From the NCBI GenBank assembly GCA_050999295.1, contig JBPCPI010000176.1:1-35280 (forward strand): a DNA stretch of 35,280 nt, in the 5' to 3' direction. Shown piece by piece: positions 1 through 8,381 of this stretch; the first letter of the stretch is position 1, and the number at the start of each line of letters is the position of its first letter. The position numbers and the translations under genes were made by a program. This DNA is from JACCQS01 sp050999295 (lineage in GTDB: Bacteria; Actinomycetota; Actinomycetes; Mycobacteriales; Geodermatophilaceae). Under the pieces are notes generated by a model. That model saw only the letters and a list, made by a program, of their open reading frames with translations, was not told the origin of the DNA and made no database searches.

Positions 1-74
1 GTGACCTCGTGGCTGCGCGGCTTCAGGGTGTTGGTCAACTGGTCTGTCGTCGGTGACTCGATAGTCGTGCTCAC
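1..74 (-). CDS. ilvD: Dihydroxy-acid dehydratase, N-terminal fragment (partial)
   Basis: Only the first 24 codons lie in the window; the rest runs off the left edge. The minus strand reads from a GTG at 74 into a Thr/Ser-rich leader followed by the segment LKPRSHEVT. This matches the conserved N-terminus of actinobacterial IlvD (typically KPRSRDVTDG), the [Fe-S] dehydratase of branched-chain amino acid synthesis that makes 2-keto acids from dihydroxy acids. The divergent PH-domain gene next door is a common ilvD neighbour in actinobacteria, which supports the call. The call rests on a short stretch. The GTG is the only good start upstream of the motif. Confidence 0.72.
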   Translation of the reverse strand, partial: MSTTIESPTTDQLTNTLKPRSHEV

Positions 75-173
75 GTCTGCGGACTCTAGGCGAGTGCGCA
101 ACCCCAGCTCTGCCAGGTAGCGCCGGCATCGCCCCGCCCAGCACCCGCCGACCCGGTGGCAGCATGGGTCTCG

Positions 174-560
174 ATGAGCCAGACGGTGGTACGCCTGCAG
201 ATGAGCCGGATCTCGCTGGTCCCCGCTGCGCTAGCGGTGGTGTGCGCCCTCCCGCTGGCCACCGCGAGTCCGTGGCTGCTGTCCGTGCTCATGCTTCCGG
301 CCGGGTGGATCTGCTACGTCCTGCGCAGCGGCGTTGATGTCGACGAGGAGGGCTTGATCGTGCGGGCACTGTTCGGATCGGCACGGATCCCGTGGACACG
401 CATCACCGGAGTGTTGATCGGCAAGGGTCAGTCGATCTCGGTCGCGACCGTGAAAGGCGGCGCCGTACGGCTGCCGAACCTGCGGGTACGGGACCTGTCA
501 CGGCTCTACGAGGCGACCGGAGGCCGCCTTGGCCTGAGCGACAACGACGACGCCAGCTGA
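174..560 (+). CDS. PH-domain membrane protein next to ilvD
   Basis: A 128-aa protein from the ATG at 174; the frame is open from a GTG at 156, and an ATG at 201 is another candidate. Residues ~12–48 form two short hydrophobic segments separated by the turn TASPW. They are followed by a compact beta-rich part (SGVDVDEEGLIVRALFG, then IPWTRITGV and GGAVRLPNLRVRDL), the layout of small bacterial PH-domain proteins (bPH_6 type). The signature 'gVdvd..Gl.vralfG...ipW..i.gv' is what identifies it. Function is unknown; it is probably anchored in the membrane with the PH domain in the cytoplasm. It lies divergent to ilvD, about 100 bases apart, so the two may share a promoter region. The broken hydrolase follows 5 bases after its stop, possibly co-transcribed. 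Confidence 0.75.
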   Translation: MSQTVVRLQMSRISLVPAALAVVCALPLATASPWLLSVLMLPAGWICYVLRSGVDVDEEGLIVRALFGSARIPWTRITGVLIGKGQSISVATVKGGAVRLPNLRVRDLSRLYEATGGRLGLSDNDDAS

Positions 561-565
561 GAGCC

Positions 566-1290
566 ATGGAGCCCACGAGACCGACGGCGTTCGGGTGCTT
601 CCTGTTGCTGCAGAGCCCGTTGTGCGGTCCACGTACCGTGTCGCCGCTTGCGGAGGCTCTGAGGCGGCTCGGCCATGAAGCTGCTGCACCAGATCTGAGT
701 AGCGCAGTCTCACAAAGCGGGCTGTCCACGACGACGCTGAAAACCCTTGTTGCCCATGCTGCTGCGGATATGGAACATCATGGGCCGTTCATCCTTGCCG
801 GGCATTCGGGTGCCGGCGTCTACCTGCCCATCCTGGCGACGGACGTTGAATCGGCCGGTCATGTGCTCCTCGATGCGGTCGTGCCGCCGATGGCGGGATC
901 CTTCATGCCGTCAGCGGACTTCCGATCCGAACTCGACCGCCTCGTGGACCCGACCGACACCTCCCCCCTTGGCCGCGGTGGTGGGGCGACAACGTCATGG
1001 CCGAGCTGGTTCCGGACCCCGACTTGCGCGCCGCGATAGGTCGCGAGTGCTCTCGGCTGCCGATCAGCTTCTACGACAGCGTCATCGAGGCGCCACCCGA
1101 CTGGGCACGGCCGTGGACGGGCTATCTACGGATGAGCGATGGCTACGAGCCGCAGGCGTTGGTCGCCTCCAGTCGTGGCTGGCCGGTCAGCCGTCGAGAC
1201 GGCGGCCATCTGGACACCGCAACCCGCCCGGACGAGGTCGCCGTCGACCTCCTGCCCCTCGTGGCTCCGGTACTCGGCGTTGCACGCTAG
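566..1290 (+). pseudogene. Alpha/beta hydrolase, broken by a one-base frameshift
   Basis: The N-terminal part starts at ATG 566 and carries an alpha/beta-hydrolase layout: a first strand, LAEALRRLGHEAAAPDL, then the nucleophile elbow GHSGAG (Ser in G-H-S-G-A). After about codon 131 (DPTDT) the frame diverges from the family. In the frame one base away the expected continuation appears, LPPWPRWWGDNVMAELVPDP, and runs through RGWPVSRRDGGHLDTAT (the catalytic His is plausibly the one in GGHL) to the stop at 1290. Restoring one C in the run at about 960–968 would give one ORF of about 241 codons. It is therefore a full-length gene with a single deletion in a homopolymer, or a sequencing error. 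Substrate is unknown. It directly follows the PH-domain gene. Confidence 0.7.
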
Positions 1291-1297
1291 CGGCCGA

Positions 1298-2212
1298 TCA
1301 ATAGGCGCCGTGCACCACGTTCTGCAATGGCTGGCCGGCGAGCATCCGCTCGAGCTGAGCCCGTACGACGGCTAGAGCCTTCGCGCCCGCGAAAGGGACG
1401 CTGCCGGCTGTGTGCGGGGTCAGCAACAGGTTCGGCGCCGACCACAACGGGTGGCCCACGGGCAGCGGCTCCGGATCGGTCACGTCCAAGGCAGCATGTA
1501 GTCGCCTGCGGGTGAGTTCGCTGAGCAGCGCCTCAGTGTCGACGACAGGGCCACGAGCCGCATTGATCAGCAGGGACCCGTCGGGCATCGCGGCGAGGAA
1601 CTCGGAGTCGACCATGCCGCGAGTCTCGGGTGTCGTGGGGACGAGGAGTACGACGATCTCGTGCCGGGGCAGAAGGTCGGGCAGCTCCTGCACGGCTGAC
1701 ACGCCCTCGCGCGCGGAACGGGCCACGTAGCTCACCTCGACGTCGAACCCGGCCAACCGGCGACCCAGCACCGCCCCGATGTCTCCTGCGCCGACGATCA
1801 GGACGCGGCGCCCGGCCAGTTCGTCGTTCCACGGGTTGTCCCATTCCCCCCGCGCTTGCGCTGCGAGAAAGCGCGGGAACTGCCGGATCGAGGCCAGCAT
1901 CGCGGCAACGATCCATTCCGCGGTGGCACCGCTGTGGGCGCCTCGGGCGTTGCACAGGATCACCCCATCCGGGACGTAATCGACGAACTGCTCTGCGCCG
2001 GCGCTGACGAGTTGGATCAGCTCGAGGTCAGGAAGCTGGGCGATGACCCCGGCGACATCCAGGCTGGCGAGAAAGGGCGGCACCCAGACCGTCGAGGCGC
2101 GCGCGTCATCAGTGACCTCTCCCCGTCCGTCGTGCACGTGGCAGGCCACGCCGGGGAGTGCACCGAGCTGCTGTGCGGCGTGCTCATCGGGCAGCAGGAC
2201 GTGGAGAGTCAC
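1298..2212 (-). CDS. D-2-hydroxyacid dehydrogenase (NAD-binding)
   Basis: A 304-aa oxidoreductase of the D-isomer-specific 2-hydroxyacid dehydrogenase family. The Rossmann glycine motif VGAGDIGAVLGRRLAGFDVEV is in mid-protein. The catalytic triad elements are the Arg in INAARGPVVDTEAL, the Glu in LDVTDPEPLP and the His in LLTPHTAGS. It reduces 2-oxo acids or oxidises D-2-hydroxy acids; the physiological substrate cannot be told from sequence. I chose GTG 2212 because the protein then begins VTLHVLLPDEHAAQQLG, typical of the family, whereas the extension to 2263 is not. It is divergent from the PQQ-type dehydrogenase gene (start 2289) and convergent with the hydrolase, 7 bases away. Cytoplasmic. 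Confidence 0.85.
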   Translation of the reverse strand: MTLHVLLPDEHAAQQLGALPGVACHVHDGRGEVTDDARASTVWVPPFLASLDVAGVIAQLPDLELIQLVSAGAEQFVDYVPDGVILCNARGAHSGATAEWIVAAMLASIRQFPRFLAAQARGEWDNPWNDELAGRRVLIVGAGDIGAVLGRRLAGFDVEVSYVARSAREGVSAVQELPDLLPRHEIVVLLVPTTPETRGMVDSEFLAAMPDGSLLINAARGPVVDTEALLSELTRRRLHAALDVTDPEPLPVGHPLWSAPNLLLTPHTAGSVPFAGAKALAVVRAQLERMLAGQPLQNVVHGAY

Positions 2213-2288
2213 GAGGCCCAACCTAGGCCCGGAAGACTCGGCTCTCACTTCACACGGCCGCAACGGGGTGGCTCCTTAGGCTACTGGA

Positions 2289-3470
2289 GTGAACCGTTTG
2301 CGATGGCGCGCTCAGCGCGCCTGCCCGCGGCGGGGATCGGCCAGGCGAGCCCTGCCCGCCGCGGTATTGGGAATCCTGCTGCTTGCCGGCTGTTCGCAGG
2401 GTTACTCGCCTGCGGGAGCATGGGTGGTCAAACCCGAGGGACCGCCGCCGGTCGTTGCGCCACCGCAGGATCCGGGTACGGGGCAGCCAGGCGAACCGGC
2501 ACCGGGTCCTGAGGGAGAGGATTCCAGCGTCATCGCCAGTGGGCTGTCCGTACCCACTGGACTTGCCCTGCTCGCCGACGGCAGCGCCCTGGTCGGTGAA
2601 CGCACAACCGGGCGCATCCTGCAGGTCTTTCCGGACGCATCACCGCCGGTCGAAGTGATGGTCGTACCCGGCCTGGACGTGACCGGCGACGGTGGGCTGC
2701 TGGGCCTCGCGGTGTCGCCGACCTTCGACCAGGACCGCCTGATCTATGCCTACATCACGACGCCGGAAGACAACCGGGTCGTGAAGTTCCCGGTCGGTGG
2801 ATCACCCAACGCGGTCCTCACGGACATCCCGAAGGGGGCGACCCACAACGGCGGCGCTTTGCTCTTCGGGCCGGATGGCGCGCTCTACGTCGGGACCGGC
2901 GACACCGGAGTCCCGGACCTGGCCGCCGACGAGCAGAACCTCGCCGGCAAGGTCCTGCGCATCGACATCTTCGGGGAACCAGGCGGGCCGGACGCGATCT
3001 ACACCAGCGGCCACAGCGATGTCACCGCGCTGTGCCTGAGTCCCGATGGCCAGTTGTTCGGCACCGATCTCATCGACGGTGAGCCCGACGAGCTGAACCT
3101 CCTGGTCGAGGACGAGGAGTACGGCTGGCCGCTGACGGGGTCCAGTACCACCCATCCACTCCTCGAGATCGACGTACCGGGCGACGGTCTCGGCGGCTGC
3201 GCGCTGGGCGGTGGCTCGATCGCGCTGGCAGCCCTGGACGGCCAGCGCCTCTACACCAGCCAGTTGGACGCGGAGTACGCACCGGTCGGTGAGCTGATGG
3301 AGTTTCTGACCGGGATGTACGGCCGCTTGCGCACCCTCCTCATCGACGCCGAAGGCGCCCTCTGGGTGACAACGAACAACCGGGACGGCAGCGGCACCCC
3401 GGCCGCGGACGACGACCGTGTGCTGCGCATCCCGGCCCCACCGGTCGGCGGCGGAGGCGGCAAGTCCTGA
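2289..3470 (+). CDS. PQQ-dependent sugar dehydrogenase-like lipoprotein
   Basis: 393 aa starting with GTG. Residues 1–35 are a lipoprotein signal: an Arg-rich n-region, a hydrophobic core and the lipobox LLAGC with Cys35 as lipidation site. A Pro/Gly-rich linker follows, then a six-bladed beta-propeller of the glucose/sorbosone dehydrogenase family (GSDH). The diagnostic segments are IASGLSVPTGLALLADGSAL, GLLGLAVSPTFDQDRLIYAY, THNGGALLFGPDGALYVGTGD and NLAGKVLRID. Members bind PQQ and oxidise sugars outside the membrane, but many actinobacterial members are uncharacterised and the substrate is not known. The protein ends with a PVGGGGG tail. It is divergent from the hydroxyacid dehydrogenase gene and convergent with the 105-aa gene. 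Confidence 0.88.
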   Translation: MNRLRWRAQRACPRRGSARRALPAAVLGILLLAGCSQGYSPAGAWVVKPEGPPPVVAPPQDPGTGQPGEPAPGPEGEDSSVIASGLSVPTGLALLADGSALVGERTTGRILQVFPDASPPVEVMVVPGLDVTGDGGLLGLAVSPTFDQDRLIYAYITTPEDNRVVKFPVGGSPNAVLTDIPKGATHNGGALLFGPDGALYVGTGDTGVPDLAADEQNLAGKVLRIDIFGEPGGPDAIYTSGHSDVTALCLSPDGQLFGTDLIDGEPDELNLLVEDEEYGWPLTGSSTTHPLLEIDVPGDGLGGCALGGGSIALAALDGQRLYTSQLDAEYAPVGELMEFLTGMYGRLRTLLIDAEGALWVTTNNRDGSGTPAADDDRVLRIPAPPVGGGGGKS

Positions 3471-3486
3471 CTCCGCTGACCGAGGC

Positions 3487-3804
3487 TCAGGCCGCGTAGA
3501 CGCTGCCCAACCCGGTCCCGATCTGGTCATCTGCACGGCGGCCCGCTGCCGCTCCCGCGACCGCGCTGGTTCCCAGCGCGCTGGTTTGAGCCTGTAGCTG
3601 TCTGAGTTTCTCGACGAAGGTTGCGCAGTAGTCCAAGGCCGCGTTCGCCACCGGCATTTCGTTCCAACTGGCCTCGCTCAGGAGCGCCATCTCGGTTTGA
3701 AAGGTCGTGAGGATGGCGGCGTACCGCTCGGCCAACGACACCACCTCGCTGCCGGACTGTTCTGCGGCGGTCGTGTCGACCCCTACTCCGTCCTCGTCAC
3801 ACAT
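3487..3804 (-). CDS. Small helical protein, WXG100-like partner candidate
   Basis: 105 aa from ATG 3804, which has a strong Shine-Dalgarno (GGGAGG, seven bases upstream); a longer frame to 3897 lacks one. The protein is mostly alpha-helical: an acidic N-terminus (MCDEDGVGVDTTAAEQ), a long amphipathic helix (VVSLAERYAAILTTFQTEMALL), a break around SWNEMP, and a second helix (DYCATFVEKLRQLQAQTSAL). It ends in a small Gly/Ala-rich tail. This helix-turn-helix size and shape recalls WXG100/ESAT-6-like proteins of type VII secretion, but the turn reads W-N-E, not W-x-G, and no family is recognised with certainty. It is divergent from the 787-aa protein, about 200 bases apart, which suggests a functional pair. 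No signal peptide. Confidence 0.6.
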   Translation of the reverse strand: MCDEDGVGVDTTAAEQSGSEVVSLAERYAAILTTFQTEMALLSEASWNEMPVANAALDYCATFVEKLRQLQAQTSALGTSAVAGAAAGRRADDQIGTGLGSVYAA

Positions 3805-4010
3805 GGGGCTGCCTCCCGTAATCTCGCCTATTGCGGACGGTAAACCCATGAACGCCGGCCTTGCTGCGCTCGTCCACAGGCACAGCCGGCACTTCATGGT
3901 TGCCGTTGCGGTCTGCGACCGGGTCCTCCAAGGCTGTGGATGACGCCTGCGTCAGCTCCTCGTTAGTCCTAGCGTTTGCGCCGTACCGAGTCTCCAACAG
4001 GACGGCGACG

Positions 4011-6374
4011 ATGCCCTACACGGACTTCGACCCCACAGACACACGTGCCCGGCCTGCTGAGATACGCCGCAGTGCGGAGGGACTCGAGTCGATCAGCGGC
4101 GACTTGCTCGGGCACGGAGACAATGTCGGCTCCGTGTTGAGCCAGATGGCGCTGTCTTTCTCCGAGGTCATCGCTTCGGCGATTGCAGCCCAGATCGGCG
4201 ACAACATGGCCGCGTTGGAGGCGGCGGTAGAGGTGACCCAGTACGGGTACGGAGTCGGCGCCAGTTGGGCCGCAGATGTCGAAGCGTTCAAGGCCGCCAG
4301 GGATGAGTTGATTGCCCGCTGGGAGCTCGCTGAGATCGAAAACTTCGGCGTGCCGACCCCGTTGAATCTCTGGCCTCCCCCCGAACCAGCAGAGGCCGAG
4401 CGACTGCGTCTGGAGAACCGGGTGGCAGTGGACGATGCCCGAAGTGTGGCCCTGAACAGCTTCATCCTCGAAGGCCATGCACTCTGGGAGAGCTTTCAGG
4501 ACAAAGTGGCGGAGAAGGCACGCATGTTCGGTGAGGGACCCACTGCGGAGAATCTCGCGCTCGTTGCGTCCTATCTCGGTTGGGGCGCCATGACACTCTG
4601 GCCAGAGAGCGCGCCAGCTCCGGTATCCGCGGCCGAAGGCGTCACTGCGGGGACGACCGTCGTTGGCGGGCTCGACGGTGTCATGGGCCCGCAAGCAGTA
4701 GCGGACGCCCTTGCCGATGTTGCCGCCATCATTCGGCGGGCGGAGTCGGGGCAAGAACTCACGCCCGCCGAGATCGATTTCCTGGCCGCCTTCTACGAAA
4801 CCGTGGGTGAGCGGGTCACCGAATTGCCGGACTACCTGGCTCGGACGTCATTCACGGTCACGACCAGTGCGCCGAGCTCCCGGACCGACGACGACAGCCC
4901 TCCTACCTATTCCGCCCACACCGTGGACGGACTCGATCCTGCACTCGTGGGAGCACTGACCGCCGCTTCGGCGAACGGCCTCCTCGTCCTGTCCCGCAAT
5001 GGCCCCGGTGGCGGCGGATACAGCCGGCTACCAACCTGGGTTCGCAACAGCGTGGATGACGAGATAGTCCCGTCAACTTTGCCTACGCCCCAAACCGCCG
5101 GCGCCTTCGAGTCGCTCATGGAGCTGGGCGAGCTCATGGAGTTCTCTACCGTCGAGGCGGGTGATGGCCTCTCCCGAGAGATGGCGGATGCTCTGAATCG
5201 CATGTTCGCCGCTGTCGACGGCCTTGAGTCGCTGGGGGCTGAAGGCACGCCGACGTGGGGTGAGCAGGTAGACGCAACCGGCCAGTCCTTCCTCGACGTC
5301 ATCGCTCGCAACGACGGCGCATGCTTTGACATCGTGACGGGATCGCAAATGCCTGACGGATACGACGCGGCCCGGTTCTTCGGCAACATGTACTCCTTCG
5401 ATTGGTCAGATGACGGAGCCGCCGCGGCAAGTCTGACCGACTTCATTCCCGTTTGGGCAGTGAGTGACGATCCAGTCGAGCAAGGGCGCGCTCAGGCTGC
5501 CATGCTCGACTTGGTGCAGATCGTGACTGGCGACGAAGGCTTCGAATTGCTCATGGATGGAGTCGGCACCTCCGGTGTGGCGGCGGAATCAGCTGTAGGC
5601 CAAGTCAATCCAGCGGTCACCCAAGGCTTTGTCGCCGCTATCGCACCGTTCATGGACCAATTCGCAGCAGAGCAGGTCAACAATCTCGATCCCAATGCCG
5701 TTCCCAAGAGCCTCCGCGACTTGCCCTTCGACACCAGGGTGCGGTTCATGACTTTGATCGGAACCGATCCGGCCTCCGCGACGGCATTGGCTGGCCTCGC
5801 CTACGCCTACGAACAGCAGGAACTCTACGAATACGCGGTGTCGGGCAGCACCGAGGTGAACGGAGGCAATGTCGGTCGAATCCGAGGAATCGTGGACGCT
5901 GGCCTGTTCAATGCTGAGGTTGATGCGGGCGCGGATCAGGAAGAAGCCGAGGCCGCGGCCGCGCGTTCACGCCAGGTGGGTGCCGATATCGCTCAGGGCC
6001 TCCTCGGTGCGATCCCTGTCCCCGGCGTCGCCGGCTTGGTCGACACCGTTTTCGCTATCTTCAACGCGGAGAGCATCGAGCAAGGGTCAACCGAGAGCGC
6101 TACGCCGTCCCCGGGCAGGACCGAAGCGGAACGGCGCTACGACACCGCTGCCGGTGTCATGACCGCCTTGGTCGCCACTGGGCAGCTCCCCCCGTCGGCC
6201 ATGCCCACTCCCTTCGTAGGACCGGCGTCAGCTCAGGATCAGCCCTCGACAGAAGATTTCACCCAGGCGCTCGTGGACGCCGCGGCAGCGGCGGGCTACG
6301 ACCTGAATCTCATCCTCAGTCGGATCGAATCTGCCTACTCGGACCCAGACCTGGTTGACGAGCGGGAAGACTAG
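4011..6374 (+). CDS. Large alanine-rich protein with WXG/LXG-like helical N-terminus
   Basis: 787 aa from ATG 4011, preceded by AGGACGG; the in-frame extension to 3861 lacks a good start. Residues ~15–120 form helical segments (IRRSAEGLESISGDLLGHGD, SQMALSFSEVIASAIAAQIG, then WAADVEAFKAARDELIARWE), resembling substrate-targeting domains of actinobacterial type VII secreted proteins. The middle is acidic and helical, with a Gly-rich patch GPGGGGYSRLPTW. Around residues 655–685 there is an amphipathic/hydrophobic stretch (LLGAIPVPGVAGLVDTVFAI), a possible pore- or membrane-active helix. No catalytic motif or signal peptide is seen. Overall it resembles large actinobacterial proteins of unknown function (DUF6571-like from memory, unverified). 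Base composition is lower in GC than the flanking genes: one hand-counted 60-base line gave about 60%, against about 70% in gatA. Transfer is plausible. Confidence 0.75.
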   Translation: MPYTDFDPTDTRARPAEIRRSAEGLESISGDLLGHGDNVGSVLSQMALSFSEVIASAIAAQIGDNMAALEAAVEVTQYGYGVGASWAADVEAFKAARDELIARWELAEIENFGVPTPLNLWPPPEPAEAERLRLENRVAVDDARSVALNSFILEGHALWESFQDKVAEKARMFGEGPTAENLALVASYLGWGAMTLWPESAPAPVSAAEGVTAGTTVVGGLDGVMGPQAVADALADVAAIIRRAESGQELTPAEIDFLAAFYETVGERVTELPDYLARTSFTVTTSAPSSRTDDDSPPTYSAHTVDGLDPALVGALTAASANGLLVLSRNGPGGGGYSRLPTWVRNSVDDEIVPSTLPTPQTAGAFESLMELGELMEFSTVEAGDGLSREMADALNRMFAAVDGLESLGAEGTPTWGEQVDATGQSFLDVIARNDGACFDIVTGSQMPDGYDAARFFGNMYSFDWSDDGAAAASLTDFIPVWAVSDDPVEQGRAQAAMLDLVQIVTGDEGFELLMDGVGTSGVAAESAVGQVNPAVTQGFVAAIAPFMDQFAAEQVNNLDPNAVPKSLRDLPFDTRVRFMTLIGTDPASATALAGLAYAYEQQELYEYAVSGSTEVNGGNVGRIRGIVDAGLFNAEVDAGADQEEAEAAAARSRQVGADIAQGLLGAIPVPGVAGLVDTVFAIFNAESIEQGSTESATPSPGRTEAERRYDTAAGVMTALVATGQLPPSAMPTPFVGPASAQDQPSTEDFTQALVDAAAAAGYDLNLILSRIESAYSDPDLVDERED

Positions 6375-6389
6375 TCACGCCGTTCGCAT

Positions 6390-6412
6390 GCGGGTCCGCT
6401 GTACCGACCCGC
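6390..6412. terminator. Hairpin between convergent genes
   Basis: GCGGGTC and GACCCGC form a perfect 7-bp stem around a 9-base loop. They lie in the 47-base gap between the stop of the 787-aa gene and the stop of gatB. The symmetric structure could end transcription from both sides. There is no T-run, which is usual for high-GC actinobacterial hairpins. Confidence 0.45.
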
Positions 6413-6421
6413 GCCGCTGGG

Positions 6422-7927
6422 CTACAGGTCGATGCCTAGGCGTTGGGCGATCATTGCCTTGACCGACGCGGCGTCGGCCTGACCGCGAGTGGCCTTCATG
6501 ACCGATCCCAGCAGCACCCCCACCGCAGCGACCTTGCCGCTCCGGATCTTGGCGACGACGTCTGGATTCTCCGCAATCGCGGTGTCCACGGCCACATCCA
6601 GGGCACCGGTGTCGCTCACGACAGCCAGGCCGCGGGCCGCGACGACGGCTTCGGGCTCCCCCTCCCCGGCCAGCACCCCGTCGAGGACCTGGCGCGCTAG
6701 CCGGTCGTTGATCTTCCCGTCGGCCACCAACCGGGCCAACCTGGCCACCTGCTCGGGCGTGATCGCCAATTGGGACAACTCGACGTCCTCGGCATTGGCG
6801 CGTCGGGCGAGATCGCCGAGCCACCACTTGCGCGCATCTGCCGACGAGGCACCCGCAGCAACCGTCTCAACGAAGAGGTCCAGGGCGCCAGAGTTGACCA
6901 GCCAGGACAGCTCGTCGTCGGACAGACCCAGCTGGGCCTGACGCTTGGCCCGTTGCACCGACGGCGGATCCGGTAGCGCGGAACGTAACTCCTCGACCCA
7001 GGCCGGATCGGGCGCCACCGGGACCAAGTCGGGCTCGGGAAAATAGCGGTAGTCGGTGGCCTCTTCCTTGCTACGACCCGATGTCGTCGTAGCGGTGTCC
7101 TCGTGAAAGTGCCTGGTCTCCTGCACAATCCGACCGCCCTGATCGAGTACCTGGGCCTGCCGGACCATCTCCGAGCGCACCGCGCGCTCGACCGACCGCA
7201 GCGAGTTGACGTTCTTGGTCTCGGTCCTGGTACCCCACTCCCCCGCCCCCTTGGGAGTCAATGACGTGTTCACGTCGCAGCGCATCGAGCCCTGCTCCAT
7301 CCGTACGTCGGAGACCTTGAGCCCGCGCAGCAACTCCCGCAGTTCGGTGACATACAAGCGCGCCACCACAGGTGCCAGCGCTCCCGTGCCGGGGATCGGC
7401 TTCGTCACGATCTCCACGAGTGGGATACCAGCCCGGTTGTAATCGACCAGGGAGTGGTCGGCGCCGTGGATCCGGCCGGTTGCCCCCCCGACGTGCAAGC
7501 TCTTGCCGGTGTCCTCCTCGAGGTGTACCCGCTCGATCTCGACCCGGAACGGTTCTCCGTCGACGGTTAGATCGAGGAACCCGTCGGTGCACAGCGGCTC
7601 GTCGTACTGGCTGATCTGGAAGTCCTTGGGCATGTCCGGGTAGAAGTAGTTCTTTCGGGCGAAGCGGCACCAGGACGCGATCGTGGTGTTCAGCGCGAGC
7701 CCGATCCGGATGGTGGACTCGATGGATTTCACGTTCACGACCGGAAGCGAGCCGGGAAGGCCGAGGCAGACCGGGCAGGTCTGGGTGTTGGGCTCAGCCC
7801 CGAACTCGGTCGCGCACCCGCAGAACATCTTGGACAACGTGCCGAGTTCGACGTGGGTCTCCAAGCCGATCACTGGGTCGTAGCGAGTTACGACATCGTC
7901 GACAGTGCGATGTGTGGTGGCGGTCAT
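6422..7927 (-). CDS. gatB: Asp-tRNA(Asn)/Glu-tRNA(Gln) amidotransferase subunit B
   Basis: 501 aa, full family length. GatB binds mischarged Glu-tRNA(Gln) or Asp-tRNA(Asn) and phosphorylates the acyl group; ammonia comes from GatA. Seen: the N-terminal signature VIGLETHVELGT; zinc-site cysteines as C-x-C and C-x2-C in FCGCATEFGAEPNTQTCPVC; HVGGATGRIHGADHSLVDYN and SMRCDVNTSL in the catalytic core; YRYFPEPDL; and a C-terminal YqeY-like helical domain ending GSVMKATRGQADAASVKAMI. The start is ATG 7927, with GGAGG six bases upstream. It is transcribed in the gatC–gatA–(small membrane protein)–gatB direction, with 43 bases between it and the membrane protein gene. Confidence 0.97.
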   Translation of the reverse strand: MTATTHRTVDDVVTRYDPVIGLETHVELGTLSKMFCGCATEFGAEPNTQTCPVCLGLPGSLPVVNVKSIESTIRIGLALNTTIASWCRFARKNYFYPDMPKDFQISQYDEPLCTDGFLDLTVDGEPFRVEIERVHLEEDTGKSLHVGGATGRIHGADHSLVDYNRAGIPLVEIVTKPIPGTGALAPVVARLYVTELRELLRGLKVSDVRMEQGSMRCDVNTSLTPKGAGEWGTRTETKNVNSLRSVERAVRSEMVRQAQVLDQGGRIVQETRHFHEDTATTTSGRSKEEATDYRYFPEPDLVPVAPDPAWVEELRSALPDPPSVQRAKRQAQLGLSDDELSWLVNSGALDLFVETVAAGASSADARKWWLGDLARRANAEDVELSQLAITPEQVARLARLVADGKINDRLARQVLDGVLAGEGEPEAVVAARGLAVVSDTGALDVAVDTAIAENPDVVAKIRSGKVAAVGVLLGSVMKATRGQADAASVKAMIAQRLGIDL

Positions 7928-7970
7928 ATCGCCTCCATCGAGGCACTGCTGCGGTCTGCGGCGCGGCAGC

Positions 7971-8270
7971 TCAGATCGGCGGACCCTTGACGAACAGGGC
8001 CCAGAGCCAGAACGCCGCCCACACGGTGTAGACGGTGAACAGAATCCGGAAGGCCCCGTCGATCCCCCACAGCAAGCCGGTGATCGAGAGCAGCACCATC
8101 ATTAGCCCACCACCGATCATTCGCTGAACGAAGAGTTCTCGCGAGTTCAGCAGTTCGGACTCGACTGGCGTTCCCGCCGGCTGTTCTGACACCGGCGGTG
8201 GTGGCGACGGATCCGGTGGCGGTGGGTATGGGACGGCGCCGGGATAGACCCCAGTCCACGGTGCGGTCAC
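7971..8270 (-). CDS. Small membrane protein with Pro-rich N-terminus
   Basis: 99 aa from GTG 8270, with a strong Shine-Dalgarno (GGAGGAGGG). The first ~30 residues are Pro-rich (PYPPPPDPSPPPPV), then a short charged stretch (ESELLNSRELFVQR). Two hydrophobic helices follow: MIGGGLMMVLLSITGLLWGI and a second one ending YTVWAAFWLWALFVKG. This indicates a two-pass inner-membrane protein with a cytoplasmic proline tail. No family is recognised. It sits in the gat operon between gatA and gatB, so it may be co-transcribed with them, but nothing indicates a role in tRNA amidation. Confidence 0.7.
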   Translation of the reverse strand: MTAPWTGVYPGAVPYPPPPDPSPPPPVSEQPAGTPVESELLNSRELFVQRMIGGGLMMVLLSITGLLWGIDGAFRILFTVYTVWAAFWLWALFVKGPPI

Positions 8271-8381
8271 GCCAATCCCTCCTCCGCGCTGTCTCGACGT
8301 TGGAACGAGGATCGCACAGTCTCACGCAACTAGGCGAGTTCGGCTTCTGCATGAGGGTTGACCTGATGGCCGGTGTGGGTG

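Noticed and set aside
2289..3470. Minus-strand ORF opposite the sugar dehydrogenase
   Set aside because: It is a typical high-GC shadow of a recognised gene on the plus strand.
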